Shown piece by piece: positions 9,161-16,402 of a stretch of DNA of 64,000 nucleotides. Source of the stretch: a virus. Each line of letters begins with the position of its first letter. The first letter of the stretch is position 1. The notes beneath the pieces are model-generated. The model saw only the letters and a program-made list of their open reading frames with translations, was not told the DNA's origin and did not search any database. The translations under genes and the position numbers were made by a program. The stretch covers positions 1 to 64,000 of the IMG/VR virus record IMGVR_UViG_3300032236_000300; one strand, given 5' to 3'.

Positions 9161-9649
9161 ATGATGCAAACCGACGTCAAATCCACGCATATTATGGTGG
9201 GTACTTCTGGGTTAGTTTTTGCTAACCGCACCCGATTAAAAGGTGCTGTTGTATCCAACACTACTTCTGGCACACCCGCTAACGTAGCTTTTGCTAGTAA
9301 TGTCAGCGTGAGTGGCACATACACCACTTCTACTACGACCTGTACCATAACTGTGTCTACTGGGCATGGACTTTCCACAGGCAATAGAGTATTGGTAGTT
9401 TTTACTAGCGGTACAAACCCAACCGGACCTTATACAGTTACTGTTAGCAGTGCAACTGTTTTTACGGTAACTGTGCCTTCTAGTTCACAAACTGGAAACG
9501 CAACTGTGTACCCAACCATTCTGATGGAAATTGACATCACAAACAGCGTTCCTGTTAATGTCATCGTGCCGGGCGAAGGTATCTTGGCACCCGATGGTAT
9601 TTACTGTGGTGTTCCAACAAACATTGCAGCTACGGTGTTCTATGGCTAG
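9161..9649 (+). CDS. Small beta-sandwich virion protein
   Basis: A 162-residue protein with alternating Thr/Val/Ser strands. The middle (residues 60-115) has a TVSTGHGLSTGNRV motif followed by YTVTVSSATVFTVTV, a pattern seen in small Ig-like or beta-roll modules of phage structural proteins; a related GHG motif occurs in the tail hub at 23871. It probably forms part of the virion surface. The next gene overlaps its end by 8 bases. Confidence 0.6.
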   Translation: MMQTDVKSTHIMVGTSGLVFANRTRLKGAVVSNTTSGTPANVAFASNVSVSGTYTTSTTTCTITVSTGHGLSTGNRVLVVFTSGTNPTGPYTVTVSSATVFTVTVPSSSQTGNATVYPTILMEIDITNSVPVNVIVPGEGILAPDGIYCGVPTNIAATVFYG

Positions 9650-9953
9650 TCCCGCATGGACACGCAAGGAAGGCAAGAACCCGAATGGCGGCCTGAACGC
9701 CAAGGGGCGAGCCTCTGCGAAGAAAGAAGGGCACAACTTGAAACCGCCGCAACCAGAGGGCGGATCAAGGCGCGACTCTTTCTGCGCAAGGATGAGTGGA
9801 ATGAAGAAGAAGTTAACATCCTCAAAAACAGCGAACGACCCGAACTCTAGGATTAACAAAAGTCTTAGAGCATGGAACTGTGCTGATGGCGGGTATATTA
9901 AGTCTGCAGACGGCATAGCTCAAAAGGGTAAAACCAAAGGTAGGGTTTGCTAA
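9642..9953 (+). CDS. Small basic protein with DGIAxKGxTKG ending
   Basis: A 103-residue basic protein starting at 9642 (ATG inside the end of the previous gene). It begins PAWTRKEGKNPNGGLNAKGR, a lysine/glycine-rich block that recurs in small proteins of environmental podoviruses. The C-terminus, ADGIAQKGKTKG, is shared with the proteins at 10183 and 10859. No fold is recognised. The basic charge suggests nucleic-acid or capsid-interior binding, but this is inference. Confidence 0.7.
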   Translation: MASPAWTRKEGKNPNGGLNAKGRASAKKEGHNLKPPQPEGGSRRDSFCARMSGMKKKLTSSKTANDPNSRINKSLRAWNCADGGYIKSADGIAQKGKTKGRVC

Positions 9954-10186
9954 TGGAAATGGTTATCTGGAATTCGATCTTGTCTGCTTTTTCCGCTATC
10001 CTGATGTGGGTGTGGAAAGATAAATCGGATGAACTAAAGCGGGTAGAAATCCTACTCAATCGCACACGCGAGGAGGTCGCACGTGACTACGCAACTAATT
10101 CAGAAGTTCAAAGAATTACTGACCATATTGACCAACGCTTTAACAAACTTGAAGCAAAAATTGACCAGCTTATTGCGGGGAAATGA
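9953..10186 (+). CDS. Small membrane-anchored coiled-coil protein
   Basis: A 77-residue protein starting at the ATG at 9953, which overlaps the previous stop (TAATG). Residues 1-20 are hydrophobic and Trp-rich (VIWNSILSAFSAILMWVW), a likely membrane anchor, followed by a charged helix with heptad spacing. The shape resembles phage holin-associated or XhlA-like proteins turned around, but no family is certain. Confidence 0.65.
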   Translation: MEMVIWNSILSAFSAILMWVWKDKSDELKRVEILLNRTREEVARDYATNSEVQRITDHIDQRFNKLEAKIDQLIAGK

Positions 10187-10656
10187 TGCCGAGCGTAAGT
10201 AAGAAGCAACACAATTTCATGGCTGCGGTGGCTAATAACCCAGCGTTTGCCAAGAAAGCTGGTGTCCCTCAGTCCGTAGGTGAAGAGTTCACTAAAGCTG
10301 ATAAGACTGCCGGTGTTAAGGGTGGGACGCGCGAGCGGCCTGATTTACAGAAAGTGAATGAGGCAAAAACTCTTCACGGCAAGACGGAACTTTTCAAAAA
10401 AGGAGGCCTTATGGCTACGAAGAAAATGGGTATGGGTGGCGACACCACTGGAATGAGCGCTAACAAGCAAAGCAAGGGCATTACCAAAGAATCTATGGGC
10501 AAGGTTCGCACCGCTGCTCCTAGCAAAGATGGTATTGCTGAGAAAGGTAGAACCAAAGGTATGCAAGTCAAAATGGCTGGCAACTCAGTTGGTAATGGTC
10601 CAGCAACCTTAACTCATGGCACCTACAAGCGTGGTGGCATGACTAAGAAAAAATAA
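10183..10656 (+). CDS. Basic small virion-region protein with internal start
   Basis: A 157-residue lysine/glycine-rich protein. The N-terminal block SVSKKQHNFMAAVANNPAFA recalls DUF3008-type small phage proteins. The second half holds PSKDGIAEKGRTKG, the motif shared with neighbours, and ends in basic KRGGMTKKK. An excellent internal ribosome site, AGGAGG at 10401, precedes an in-frame ATG at 10411, so an 81-residue C-terminal product is likely made as well. The start overlaps the previous stop by 4 bases. Function unknown. Confidence 0.7.
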   Translation: MMPSVSKKQHNFMAAVANNPAFAKKAGVPQSVGEEFTKADKTAGVKGGTRERPDLQKVNEAKTLHGKTELFKKGGLMATKKMGMGGDTTGMSANKQSKGITKESMGKVRTAAPSKDGIAEKGRTKGMQVKMAGNSVGNGPATLTHGTYKRGGMTKKK

Positions 10657-10666
10657 GGAGATCAAC

Positions 10667-10849
10667 ATGGAAAAAGCGATGAAAGAAATGAGTGCTCCCA
10701 CACACAAAATGCATCACGAGCATGTTCAACAGCATGGTGCAGGCCACGCCCACCACAGCAAAATGTTCATGCCTCACAGCGCTGGACATATGTATGAACA
10801 AGATAAAGTTCGTGCTATGTGCGGCGGCGGAATGAGCAAGAAAAAATAA
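10667..10849 (+). CDS. Histidine/methionine-rich 60-aa protein
   Basis: The 60 residues contain about a dozen histidines and many methionines, with runs such as HKMHHEHVQQHGAGHAHH, followed by CGGGMSKKK. This composition is typical of metal-binding peptides (nickel, copper or zinc). AAGGAGATC gives a strong ribosome site. It lies among small basic virion-region proteins. Metal binding is an inference from composition; the family is not recognised. Confidence 0.65.
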   Translation: MEKAMKEMSAPTHKMHHEHVQQHGAGHAHHSKMFMPHSAGHMYEQDKVRAMCGGGMSKKK

Positions 10850-10858
10850 GGAGGCCTT

Positions 10859-11077
10859 ATGGCTGACATTAAATACCCCGACTCCACTCCAGTGGATGAG
10901 CCTGTTCGCACAGGCACTAAACCTCAAGAGCCGGGCAGTGGTATTCGTGTTGAAAAAGAACCCACGCCAAAACCAACACCAGCGCCAAAGATGGTTAAAA
11001 AAGCTTCTGGCGGTTCAGCATCTAGCCGTGCTGATGGTATTGCTATCAAAGGCCACACTAAGGGTAAATACTTATGA
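10859..11077 (+). CDS. Small Pro/Lys-rich protein with DGIAxKGxTKG ending
   Basis: A 72-residue protein: acidic N-terminus, a Pro/Lys hinge (KPTPKPTPAPK type), then a C-terminus with ADGIAIKGHTKGKYL, the same closing motif as in the genes at 9642 and 10183. The ribosome site and first codons (AGGAGGCCTTATGGCT, 10850-10865) are identical to those of the internal start at 10401. Its stop overlaps the next start (ATGA). Confidence 0.7.
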   Translation: MADIKYPDSTPVDEPVRTGTKPQEPGSGIRVEKEPTPKPTPAPKMVKKASGGSASSRADGIAIKGHTKGKYL

Positions 11078-11328
11078 TGGCAAGTCGGGGTATGGGAGAT
11101 ATCAATCCTTCCAAGATGCCAAAGGGTAAGGAAACTGCCCGAAGGGATAACACCGACTTTACTAAGTACGCTAAAGGTGGCGAGGTATGGGACAAACCAA
11201 ACCCAGCCAAAAAGCATAAAAAACTATCTTCAGCCAAAAAAGCTTCAGCGAAAGCTGCAGCAAAAGCTGCCGGTAGACCTTATCCAAATCTCGTAGATAA
11301 CATGAATGCAGCAAGGGGAAGCAGATAA
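11074..11328 (+). CDS. Small lysine/alanine-rich protein (84 aa)
   Basis: A basic protein with a Lys/Ala-rich segment (SSAKKASAKAAAKAAGRPYP) like histone tails, flanked by DFTKYAKGGEV and LVDNMNAARGS. The type recurs in the same position in environmental podoviruses. Binding of DNA inside the head is plausible from the charge but not shown. Both ends overlap neighbours by one to four bases. Confidence 0.65.
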   Translation: MMASRGMGDINPSKMPKGKETARRDNTDFTKYAKGGEVWDKPNPAKKHKKLSSAKKASAKAAAKAAGRPYPNLVDNMNAARGSR

Positions 11329-11501
11329 TGGCTGAAAAATGGATACAAAAAGCAATCAAGAAGCCCGGGGCTCTGCGCTCCGCGCTTGGTGCGAAAGAAG
11401 GCAAGCCAATTCCAGCAAAGAAGCTGGCAGCGGCAGCAAAGAAACCCGGCAAGATGGGACAACGCGCCCGCTTAGCCGAAACCCTCAAGAAAATGAAATA
11501 A
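11328..11501 (+). CDS. Very small basic protein (57 aa)
   Basis: The ATG overlaps the previous stop (TAATG). The product MAEKWIQKAIKKPGALRSAL... ends in LAETLKKMK and is strongly basic and helical. Closely similar micro-proteins are common in environmental podovirus genomes in the same cluster, which supports it as a real gene despite its size. Function unknown. Confidence 0.75.
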   Translation: MAEKWIQKAIKKPGALRSALGAKEGKPIPAKKLAAAAKKPGKMGQRARLAETLKKMK

Positions 11502-11510
11502 GGAACCAAA

Positions 11511-11768
11511 ATGTCTGCACTTAACGTAACCCAAGCCGAAGCCGATTTGCTCGTTGCAAGTTTGAAAATGTTTGCAACTGTGCACGTCAATGCGTCTGGT
11601 GTAATGCCTGCTGACGTAGAGGCGCTACTTGCTAAGTTGGCACCTGAGCCTGTACCCGTGGTTGAAGCTGTAGTTGAGACTCCTCCTGATGTTGTTGAAC
11701 CAACTCATGAAGAAGTAGAAGCTCACTTTGCTTCTGAAGAACACGAAGAACACCACGAAGACAAATAA
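11511..11768 (+). CDS. Small acidic protein (85 aa)
   Basis: Residues 1-45 form a helical domain (VTQAEADLLVASLKMFATVH); residues 46-85 are an acidic, Pro/Val/Glu-rich tail ending in a His/Glu run. AAGGAACC precedes the start, and the stop overlaps the next start by one base. No family recognised; position suggests a virion assembly factor. Confidence 0.65.
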   Translation: MSALNVTQAEADLLVASLKMFATVHVNASGVMPADVEALLAKLAPEPVPVVEAVVETPPDVVEPTHEEVEAHFASEEHEEHHEDK

Positions 11769-12712
11769 TGGCTAATACCTCCGGCGCAACCAGCTTTAAC
11801 CTTGACCTCACCGAGTTGGTCGAGGAGGCGTTTGAACGCGCTGGTGGTGAGCTACGCTCTGGCTATGACTTGCGTACTGCTCGTCGTAGCCTCAACATTA
11901 TGTTTGCTGACTGGGCAAATCGCGGAGTCAATCTTTGGACTATTGAGCAGGGCACAATCCCGCTAGTCCAAGGGCAAAACACTTACCCGCTCCCAAACGA
12001 CACTATTGATTTGTTGGAGCATGTCATCCGTACGGGTGCAAACGTAGCAGCAACACAGGCTGATCTGACTATCACGCGTATCAGCGTTTCTACGTACGCA
12101 ACTATCCCAAATAAAATTACTCAAGCCAGACCTATTCAGGTTTGGATTCAACGCTATAACGGACAGACTTCTCCTGTTGCTTCTACCTTGACTGCAGGTA
12201 TTGGGGCTACAGACACCACAATCGCGATCAGCGATGTTACGGGTTTACCCGCAGCTGGATTTGTAAAAATTGGCACTGAGATCATTAACTACAGCTACAT
12301 AGTTCAAAACACTGGCGCTAACTCAGGAACTTTGTACAACTGCTTCCGTGCGCAGCAAAACACTACAGCAGCAAGCCATAACTCAGGTGATGCCGTGTAT
12401 TGGCAACAAGTGCCAGCAGTAACAGTTTGGCCTACGCCCGACAACGCTCAGCAGTACACATTTGTTTATTGGCGGCTACGCCGTACCCAAGATGCGGGTG
12501 GCGGTGTGAACATCATGGATGTTCCTTTCCGCTTTATTCCTTGTATGGCAGCCGGTCTGTCGTACTACATTGCTGGCAAAGTGCCGACTGGAATGGAGCG
12601 TTTGCCTATGCTGAAAGCTCAGTATGACGAGGCATGGGAATTGGCTGCATACGAAGATCACGAGAAAGCTGCGTTACGTTTGGTTCCTAGACAGACTTAT
12701 ATCGGGAGATAG
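11768..12712 (+). CDS. Head-tail adaptor, P22 gp4-like
   Basis: A 314-residue protein. The N-terminal helical part (LTELVEEAFERAGGELRSGYDLRTARRSLN) is the classic start of gp4/connector-type proteins that dock under the portal. Residues 130-215 are an inserted beta domain (IGATDTTIAISDVTGLP...), and the C-terminal helices (LKAQYDEAWELAAYEDHEKA) close the fold. It would seal the filled head and receive the tail hub. The exact family (P22 gp4 or T7 gp11) cannot be fixed by eye. Confidence 0.72.
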   Translation: MANTSGATSFNLDLTELVEEAFERAGGELRSGYDLRTARRSLNIMFADWANRGVNLWTIEQGTIPLVQGQNTYPLPNDTIDLLEHVIRTGANVAATQADLTITRISVSTYATIPNKITQARPIQVWIQRYNGQTSPVASTLTAGIGATDTTIAISDVTGLPAAGFVKIGTEIINYSYIVQNTGANSGTLYNCFRAQQNTTAASHNSGDAVYWQQVPAVTVWPTPDNAQQYTFVYWRLRRTQDAGGGVNIMDVPFRFIPCMAAGLSYYIAGKVPTGMERLPMLKAQYDEAWELAAYEDHEKAALRLVPRQTYIGR

Positions 12713-12714
12713 CC

Positions 12715-13143
12715 GTGGGTAATCGGTTTGCCTCTGGTAAACACGCGATTGCGGAATGCGATCGTTGTGGGTTTCGATTTAAGTTGTCTGTGCTGAAGAC
12801 GGAGATCATAAAGTTAAAGAAATACGACTTGTTGGTTTGTCCTCAGTGCTGGGATCCAGACCATCCGCAACTTCAATTGGGTATGTTTCCTGTGGATGAT
12901 CCGCAGGCATTGCGTAACCCTCGACCAGATCGGAGTTATGTAGTATCAGGAACAAGCGGACTGCAGACAAATGTAAATGGTGGTACTACTCAAAGTGGTA
13001 CTGGAACTAATGAGGGTGGTAGCAGAATCTTTCAATGGGGCTGGAATCCTGTTGGCGGATCGGAGTTTTTTGATGCAGCATTGACGCCAAACAACTTGGC
13101 TTTAGTGGTGCAATTGGGTACAGTCACGGTAGTAACAACTTAG
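12715..13143 (+). CDS. Zinc-ribbon virion-region protein
   Basis: A 142-residue protein starting with GTG at 12715, two bases after the previous stop. Two CxxC knuckles (CDRC at 15-18 and CPQC at 42-45) form a zinc ribbon; the rest is a Gly/Ser/Thr-rich linker and a short beta-rich end. Its place between two adaptor genes suggests a head-completion component. Function is inferred only from position. Confidence 0.7.
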   Translation: MGNRFASGKHAIAECDRCGFRFKLSVLKTEIIKLKKYDLLVCPQCWDPDHPQLQLGMFPVDDPQALRNPRPDRSYVVSGTSGLQTNVNGGTTQSGTGTNEGGSRIFQWGWNPVGGSEFFDAALTPNNLALVVQLGTVTVVTT

Positions 13144-13151
13144 GAGTTGAA

Positions 13152-13352
13152 ATGGAAAAAAGCGATTTAGCACAAGACAAGAAGCTAATTAAAAAGGCTT
13201 TTGGCATGCACGACAAACAGTTGCATGAGAGCAAAAAAACCAATCTATCCAAGCTCAAAGGCGGTGGCATGGTTGGCGGCAAGTCAAACGAAGGCATGAA
13301 AATGATCGGTCGCAATTTGGAAAAAGCCAAAGCCAGCGGCAAAGCATATTAA
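13152..13352 (+). CDS. Small basic protein (66 aa)
   Basis: Lysine-rich and helical with DKKLIKKAFGMHDKQLHESK at the start and a Gly-rich middle (KGGGMVGGKS). A recurrent micro-protein of environmental podoviruses by my recollection of the family. GGAG supports the start. Function unknown. Confidence 0.65.
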   Translation: MEKSDLAQDKKLIKKAFGMHDKQLHESKKTNLSKLKGGGMVGGKSNEGMKMIGRNLEKAKASGKAY

Positions 13353-13363
13353 ACGGAGGCTAC

Positions 13364-13654
13364 ATGGCTAACGAAATTAAACCTACAAAGAAGAATAGCC
13401 CTGCTATTCACCGTGGTGCTAACCGCGACAATTTGCCCGGCTCTGACTATGCAGTCCCCCACACTATGGGCGGTAAAGCATTGGAAGAAAAAGACATTGG
13501 CTTTTCTGTCGAGATGCCACGTCGCACAAACTGGACTCCCTTAAATGGCGGAGTTTCTATTGGTGCAAATGAAAAAGTTGAGACCGAAGGTATCACCATG
13601 CGTGGTTACGGAGCTGCTATTAAAGGCATCAAGTCTAGAGGTCCGATGGCATGA
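13364..13654 (+). CDS. Small protein with basic GxxxKGxxSRG ending
   Basis: A 96-residue protein with no known domain. It ends GAAIKGIKSRGPMA, a looser form of the closing motif seen in the small proteins at 9642-11077. The stop overlaps the adaptor start by 4 bases, so it is co-translated with it. Confidence 0.65.
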   Translation: MANEIKPTKKNSPAIHRGANRDNLPGSDYAVPHTMGGKALEEKDIGFSVEMPRRTNWTPLNGGVSIGANEKVETEGITMRGYGAAIKGIKSRGPMA

Positions 13655-14358
13655 GCATGACGTACAGCGAGCTGGTAACGGCGATTGAGACGTATACCGA
13701 GAACACATTCCCTGCCACAACGCTGGCAGACGGAACAGTTGTGTCCTCAACTACGCAGATCAATCGCTTTATTGAGCAAGCTGAACAGCGCATTTTCAAC
13801 ACCATTCAATTCCCGTCACTGCGTAAAAATGTGACAGGAAGTATTACATCTAGTAACAAATATCTGTCTGCCCCTGATGATTTCTTGTCCGTATATTCCA
13901 TAGCGGTTATAGATTCATCAGGCGTTTACACGTACCTTTTGAACAAAGATGTAAACTTTATCCGTGAAGCGTACCCAGACCCCGCAATTGGTGGTCAGCC
14001 AAAGTATTACGCCATCTTTGGCCCGACAGTTACGTCTTCCACAATCAGCAATGAGTTGTCATTCATTCTTGGCCCAACGCCAGACAATGTGTACAGCACA
14101 GAACTGCACTATTACTACTACCCAGCCTCGATCACTACGACCTCTGATGGCCATTCTTGGTTGGGAGACAACTACGATACCGTTCTGTTATACGGATCAC
14201 TTATGGAAGCCTATACGTATATGAAGGGCGAAACAGATTTAATTGCTTTGTATACCCAGCGTTATAAAGAAGCACTTGCAGAAGCCAAGCGTTTGGGTGA
14301 TGGTTTGGAGCGTCAGGATGCGTACCGTTCTGGTCAATATAGACAGGCGGTGACCTGA
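13651..14358 (+). CDS. Tail adaptor, T7 gp11-like (tail tubular A type)
   Basis: A 235-residue protein. The segment TQINRFIEQAEQRIFNTIQFPSLR is characteristic of phage adaptor proteins that link connector and nozzle. It continues with beta strands and ends in long helices (YKEALAEAKRLGDGLERQ). It would form the ring between connector and tail hub. It overlaps both neighbours by a few bases. A second adaptor-like protein occurs at 11768, so the two probably form successive rings. Confidence 0.75.
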   Translation: MSMTYSELVTAIETYTENTFPATTLADGTVVSSTTQINRFIEQAEQRIFNTIQFPSLRKNVTGSITSSNKYLSAPDDFLSVYSIAVIDSSGVYTYLLNKDVNFIREAYPDPAIGGQPKYYAIFGPTVTSSTISNELSFILGPTPDNVYSTELHYYYYPASITTTSDGHSWLGDNYDTVLLYGSLMEAYTYMKGETDLIALYTQRYKEALAEAKRLGDGLERQDAYRSGQYRQAVT

Positions 14359-14789
14359 TGGCTTTTACGGGCAACTACTCATGCAACGCATTCAAGACGG
14401 GGCTAATGAACGGGACGTACAACTTCACAAGCGGTACGTTCAAGATCGCTCTCTACACAAACGCAGCTACCTTAGACGCAACTACAACGGCTTACACTGC
14501 CACTGGGGAAGCATCGGGGGGAAACTATTCTGCTGGTGGACAAGTTTTAACAATTGCCCAATCCCCAACTGTGGGATCAAGTGGTGGAACCACCGCATAC
14601 ATTTCGTTTAACAACGCTGCATGGACTGGCGCGATTACTGCGCGTGGGGCTTTAATCTATCTGTACAACGGTACTACAAACCCAGCGGTTTGCGTCTTGG
14701 ATTTTGGAAATGACAAGACTAGTTCTAGTACATTCACCGTACAATTCCCGGCAGTTACCAACACATCAGCAATCATAAGGATCGCGTAA
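14358..14789 (+). CDS. Tail/fibre-associated beta protein, copy 1
   Basis: A 143-residue Thr/Ser/Ala-rich protein. The core TFKIALYTNAATLDATTTAY-TATGEASG...YSAGG is shared with the protein at 14998, so they are tandem paralogues. The pattern is known in small structural proteins next to podovirus fibre genes. Probably a surface or collar protein. Confidence 0.7.
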   Translation: MAFTGNYSCNAFKTGLMNGTYNFTSGTFKIALYTNAATLDATTTAYTATGEASGGNYSAGGQVLTIAQSPTVGSSGGTTAYISFNNAAWTGAITARGALIYLYNGTTNPAVCVLDFGNDKTSSSTFTVQFPAVTNTSAIIRIA

Positions 14790-14986
14790 TGGCACTTGTA
14801 ACCACAATCTATGGCGAAATGGATGAGTCTCTTCTTGAGAAAAAAGAAGGTACTTTTGAGGACGATAATGAGATTGCAACTTGGGTTGAGTATTGGAAAG
14901 ACGCTGAGTTAGTCCACCGTTCTGCTCATGTGACTTTGAAAAAAGTGCCCAGTTTCGTGGGCGCTGAAACCGCTTCTTTAAGCTAA
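14789..14986 (+). CDS. Small protein between tail paralogues (65 aa)
   Basis: An acidic protein with a GEMDESLLEKKEGTFEDDNE block, then strands (ATWVEYWKDAELVHRSAHVTL). It starts on the A of the previous stop. No family is firmly recognised; it lies between two paralogous beta proteins and is probably co-expressed with them. Confidence 0.65.
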   Translation: MALVTTIYGEMDESLLEKKEGTFEDDNEIATWVEYWKDAELVHRSAHVTLKKVPSFVGAETASLS

Positions 14987-14997
14987 AAGGATTAAAA

Positions 14998-15474
14998 ATG
15001 TCAAACACCCAAAGTATGTGTACTTCTTTCTTGGGCCAGTTAATGACTGGAACCCATAACTTTGGTACAGCGCCTGTTCGTGCGTCTGGCGCATCTGACA
15101 CATTCAAAGCTGCTTTGTATTTAACCAGCGGCTCTATTGATGCTTCTACTACAGCGTATTCGGCTACGGGCGAAGTATCTGGAACTGGCTATACGGCTGG
15201 TGGTGTGACCATAACCAATGCTAATGCACCTGCGGCTACTAACTCTTCTGCTACTGCGGGGGTTGGATATTGGACGCCATCGGCCAGTATTGTTTATTCA
15301 ACTGTTACGTTGTCTACAGCTTTTAATGCCATGTTGATGTATAACTCAACGCAAAGTAATGCTGCAGTAGCGGTGTTTACATTTGGCTCCCAGACCATCA
15401 CGGCTGGTACGTTTACATTGACCATGCCATCTAACACAACAACAGCAGCCCTGCTTCGTATTTCTACAACATAA
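14998..15474 (+). CDS. Tail/fibre-associated beta protein, copy 2
   Basis: A 158-residue paralogue of the protein at 14358. It keeps FKAALYLTSGSIDASTTAY, ATGEVSG and YTAGG, with a longer N-terminus (MCTSFLGQLMTGTHNFGT). Duplication of surface modules is common near host-range genes. No enzymatic residues are seen. Confidence 0.7.
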   Translation: MSNTQSMCTSFLGQLMTGTHNFGTAPVRASGASDTFKAALYLTSGSIDASTTAYSATGEVSGTGYTAGGVTITNANAPAATNSSATAGVGYWTPSASIVYSTVTLSTAFNAMLMYNSTQSNAAVAVFTFGSQTITAGTFTLTMPSNTTTAALLRISTT

Positions 15475-15502
15475 AAGGGGGCGGCTAGACGCCGTTTAAA
15501 CC

Positions 15503-16393
15503 ATGTTTGGTCTTTCCCCGTTTGCATCCGCCCCGTTTAATTCAGCGGGTACGGATGTTACTGTTGCACTTACAGGCGTAGTTGCGTCTGGTAAGGTTGG
15601 AACACTAGTCCCTAATTTAGCGGGGGATTTAGCCACAGGTTCTGTAGGAACGGTTACACCTAGCATATCTGTTGCATTAACAGGTGTTACTGCTTCTGGA
15701 TTTGATGGGGTTGAGACACCCAATATATCGGTAGCGCTGTCGGGGGTAACTTCTTCCGGCGCAGTAAATTTCGTCGCGCCGACTACAGGGCTTTCAGGGG
15801 TATCGGCTTCTGGTGCCACAGGCACTGTTACTGCAATACAAAGTGTTAACGTATTTTTATCGGGCGTAGCAGCTTCTGGTAATACGGGGGCGGTAACTCC
15901 AAATATAACTGTTGCCATATCAGGTGTGGCATCTTCCGGGGCGGTTGGCTCTGTAACGCAATCTGCTTCTGCTGCACTTAACGGTGTAAATGCATCTGGT
16001 CTTGCTGGATCAATAGCGACCTCTAGGTCTTTAGCGTTGTCTGGCACTGCTGCTAGTGGCAATATTGGTAATGTTGTAGCGACTCAGGTTTTATCTGGAA
16101 ATAGCGCGTCAGGTAAGACTGGTTCTACGACGCCAAATATTACTGTTGCCCTTTCTGGAGTGACTGCTTCGGGCTTGACTGGGGCAGTGGTTGCCGTATA
16201 CTGGAAATTAATTGATGACAGTCAAACAGCAAATTGGTCAACTATAAATAACCCAGAGACTGCAAATTGGGCGACGATTGACAACTCACAGACTCAATCA
16301 TGGGCGGTAATAAACAATCCACAAACACCCTCATGGTCTACAATTGACGACTCAGAGACTGCTTCTTGGAAGCTCTTTGATACAACCAGCTAA
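15503..16393 (+). CDS. Repeat-built fibre protein with two repeat types
   Basis: A 296-residue protein made of repeats. About ten copies of a 18-22 residue unit with core GVxASGxxGxVxP (residues 15-230) suggest a stacked beta structure. The C-terminus has six copies of an 11-residue unit, W-x-x-I-[DN]-[DN]-[SP]-[QE]-T-x-x (residues 233-296). No clear Shine-Dalgarno precedes the ATG at 15503, so the exact start is less certain. It probably forms an elongated shaft in the tail or fibre. Confidence 0.75.
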   Translation: MFGLSPFASAPFNSAGTDVTVALTGVVASGKVGTLVPNLAGDLATGSVGTVTPSISVALTGVTASGFDGVETPNISVALSGVTSSGAVNFVAPTTGLSGVSASGATGTVTAIQSVNVFLSGVAASGNTGAVTPNITVAISGVASSGAVGSVTQSASAALNGVNASGLAGSIATSRSLALSGTAASGNIGNVVATQVLSGNSASGKTGSTTPNITVALSGVTASGLTGAVVAVYWKLIDDSQTANWSTINNPETANWATIDNSQTQSWAVINNPQTPSWSTIDDSETASWKLFDTTS

Positions 16394-16402
16394 AGGCAAC
16401 AG

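Noticed and set aside
15496-16062. Leftward frame opposite the repeat protein
   Set aside because: It is the complement of the GVxASG repeats and shows only their mirrored periodicity.
15503-16393. CRISPR-like or satellite repeat
   Set aside because: The repeats are protein-level and in frame, with varying DNA sequence; no constant DNA repeat with spacers.
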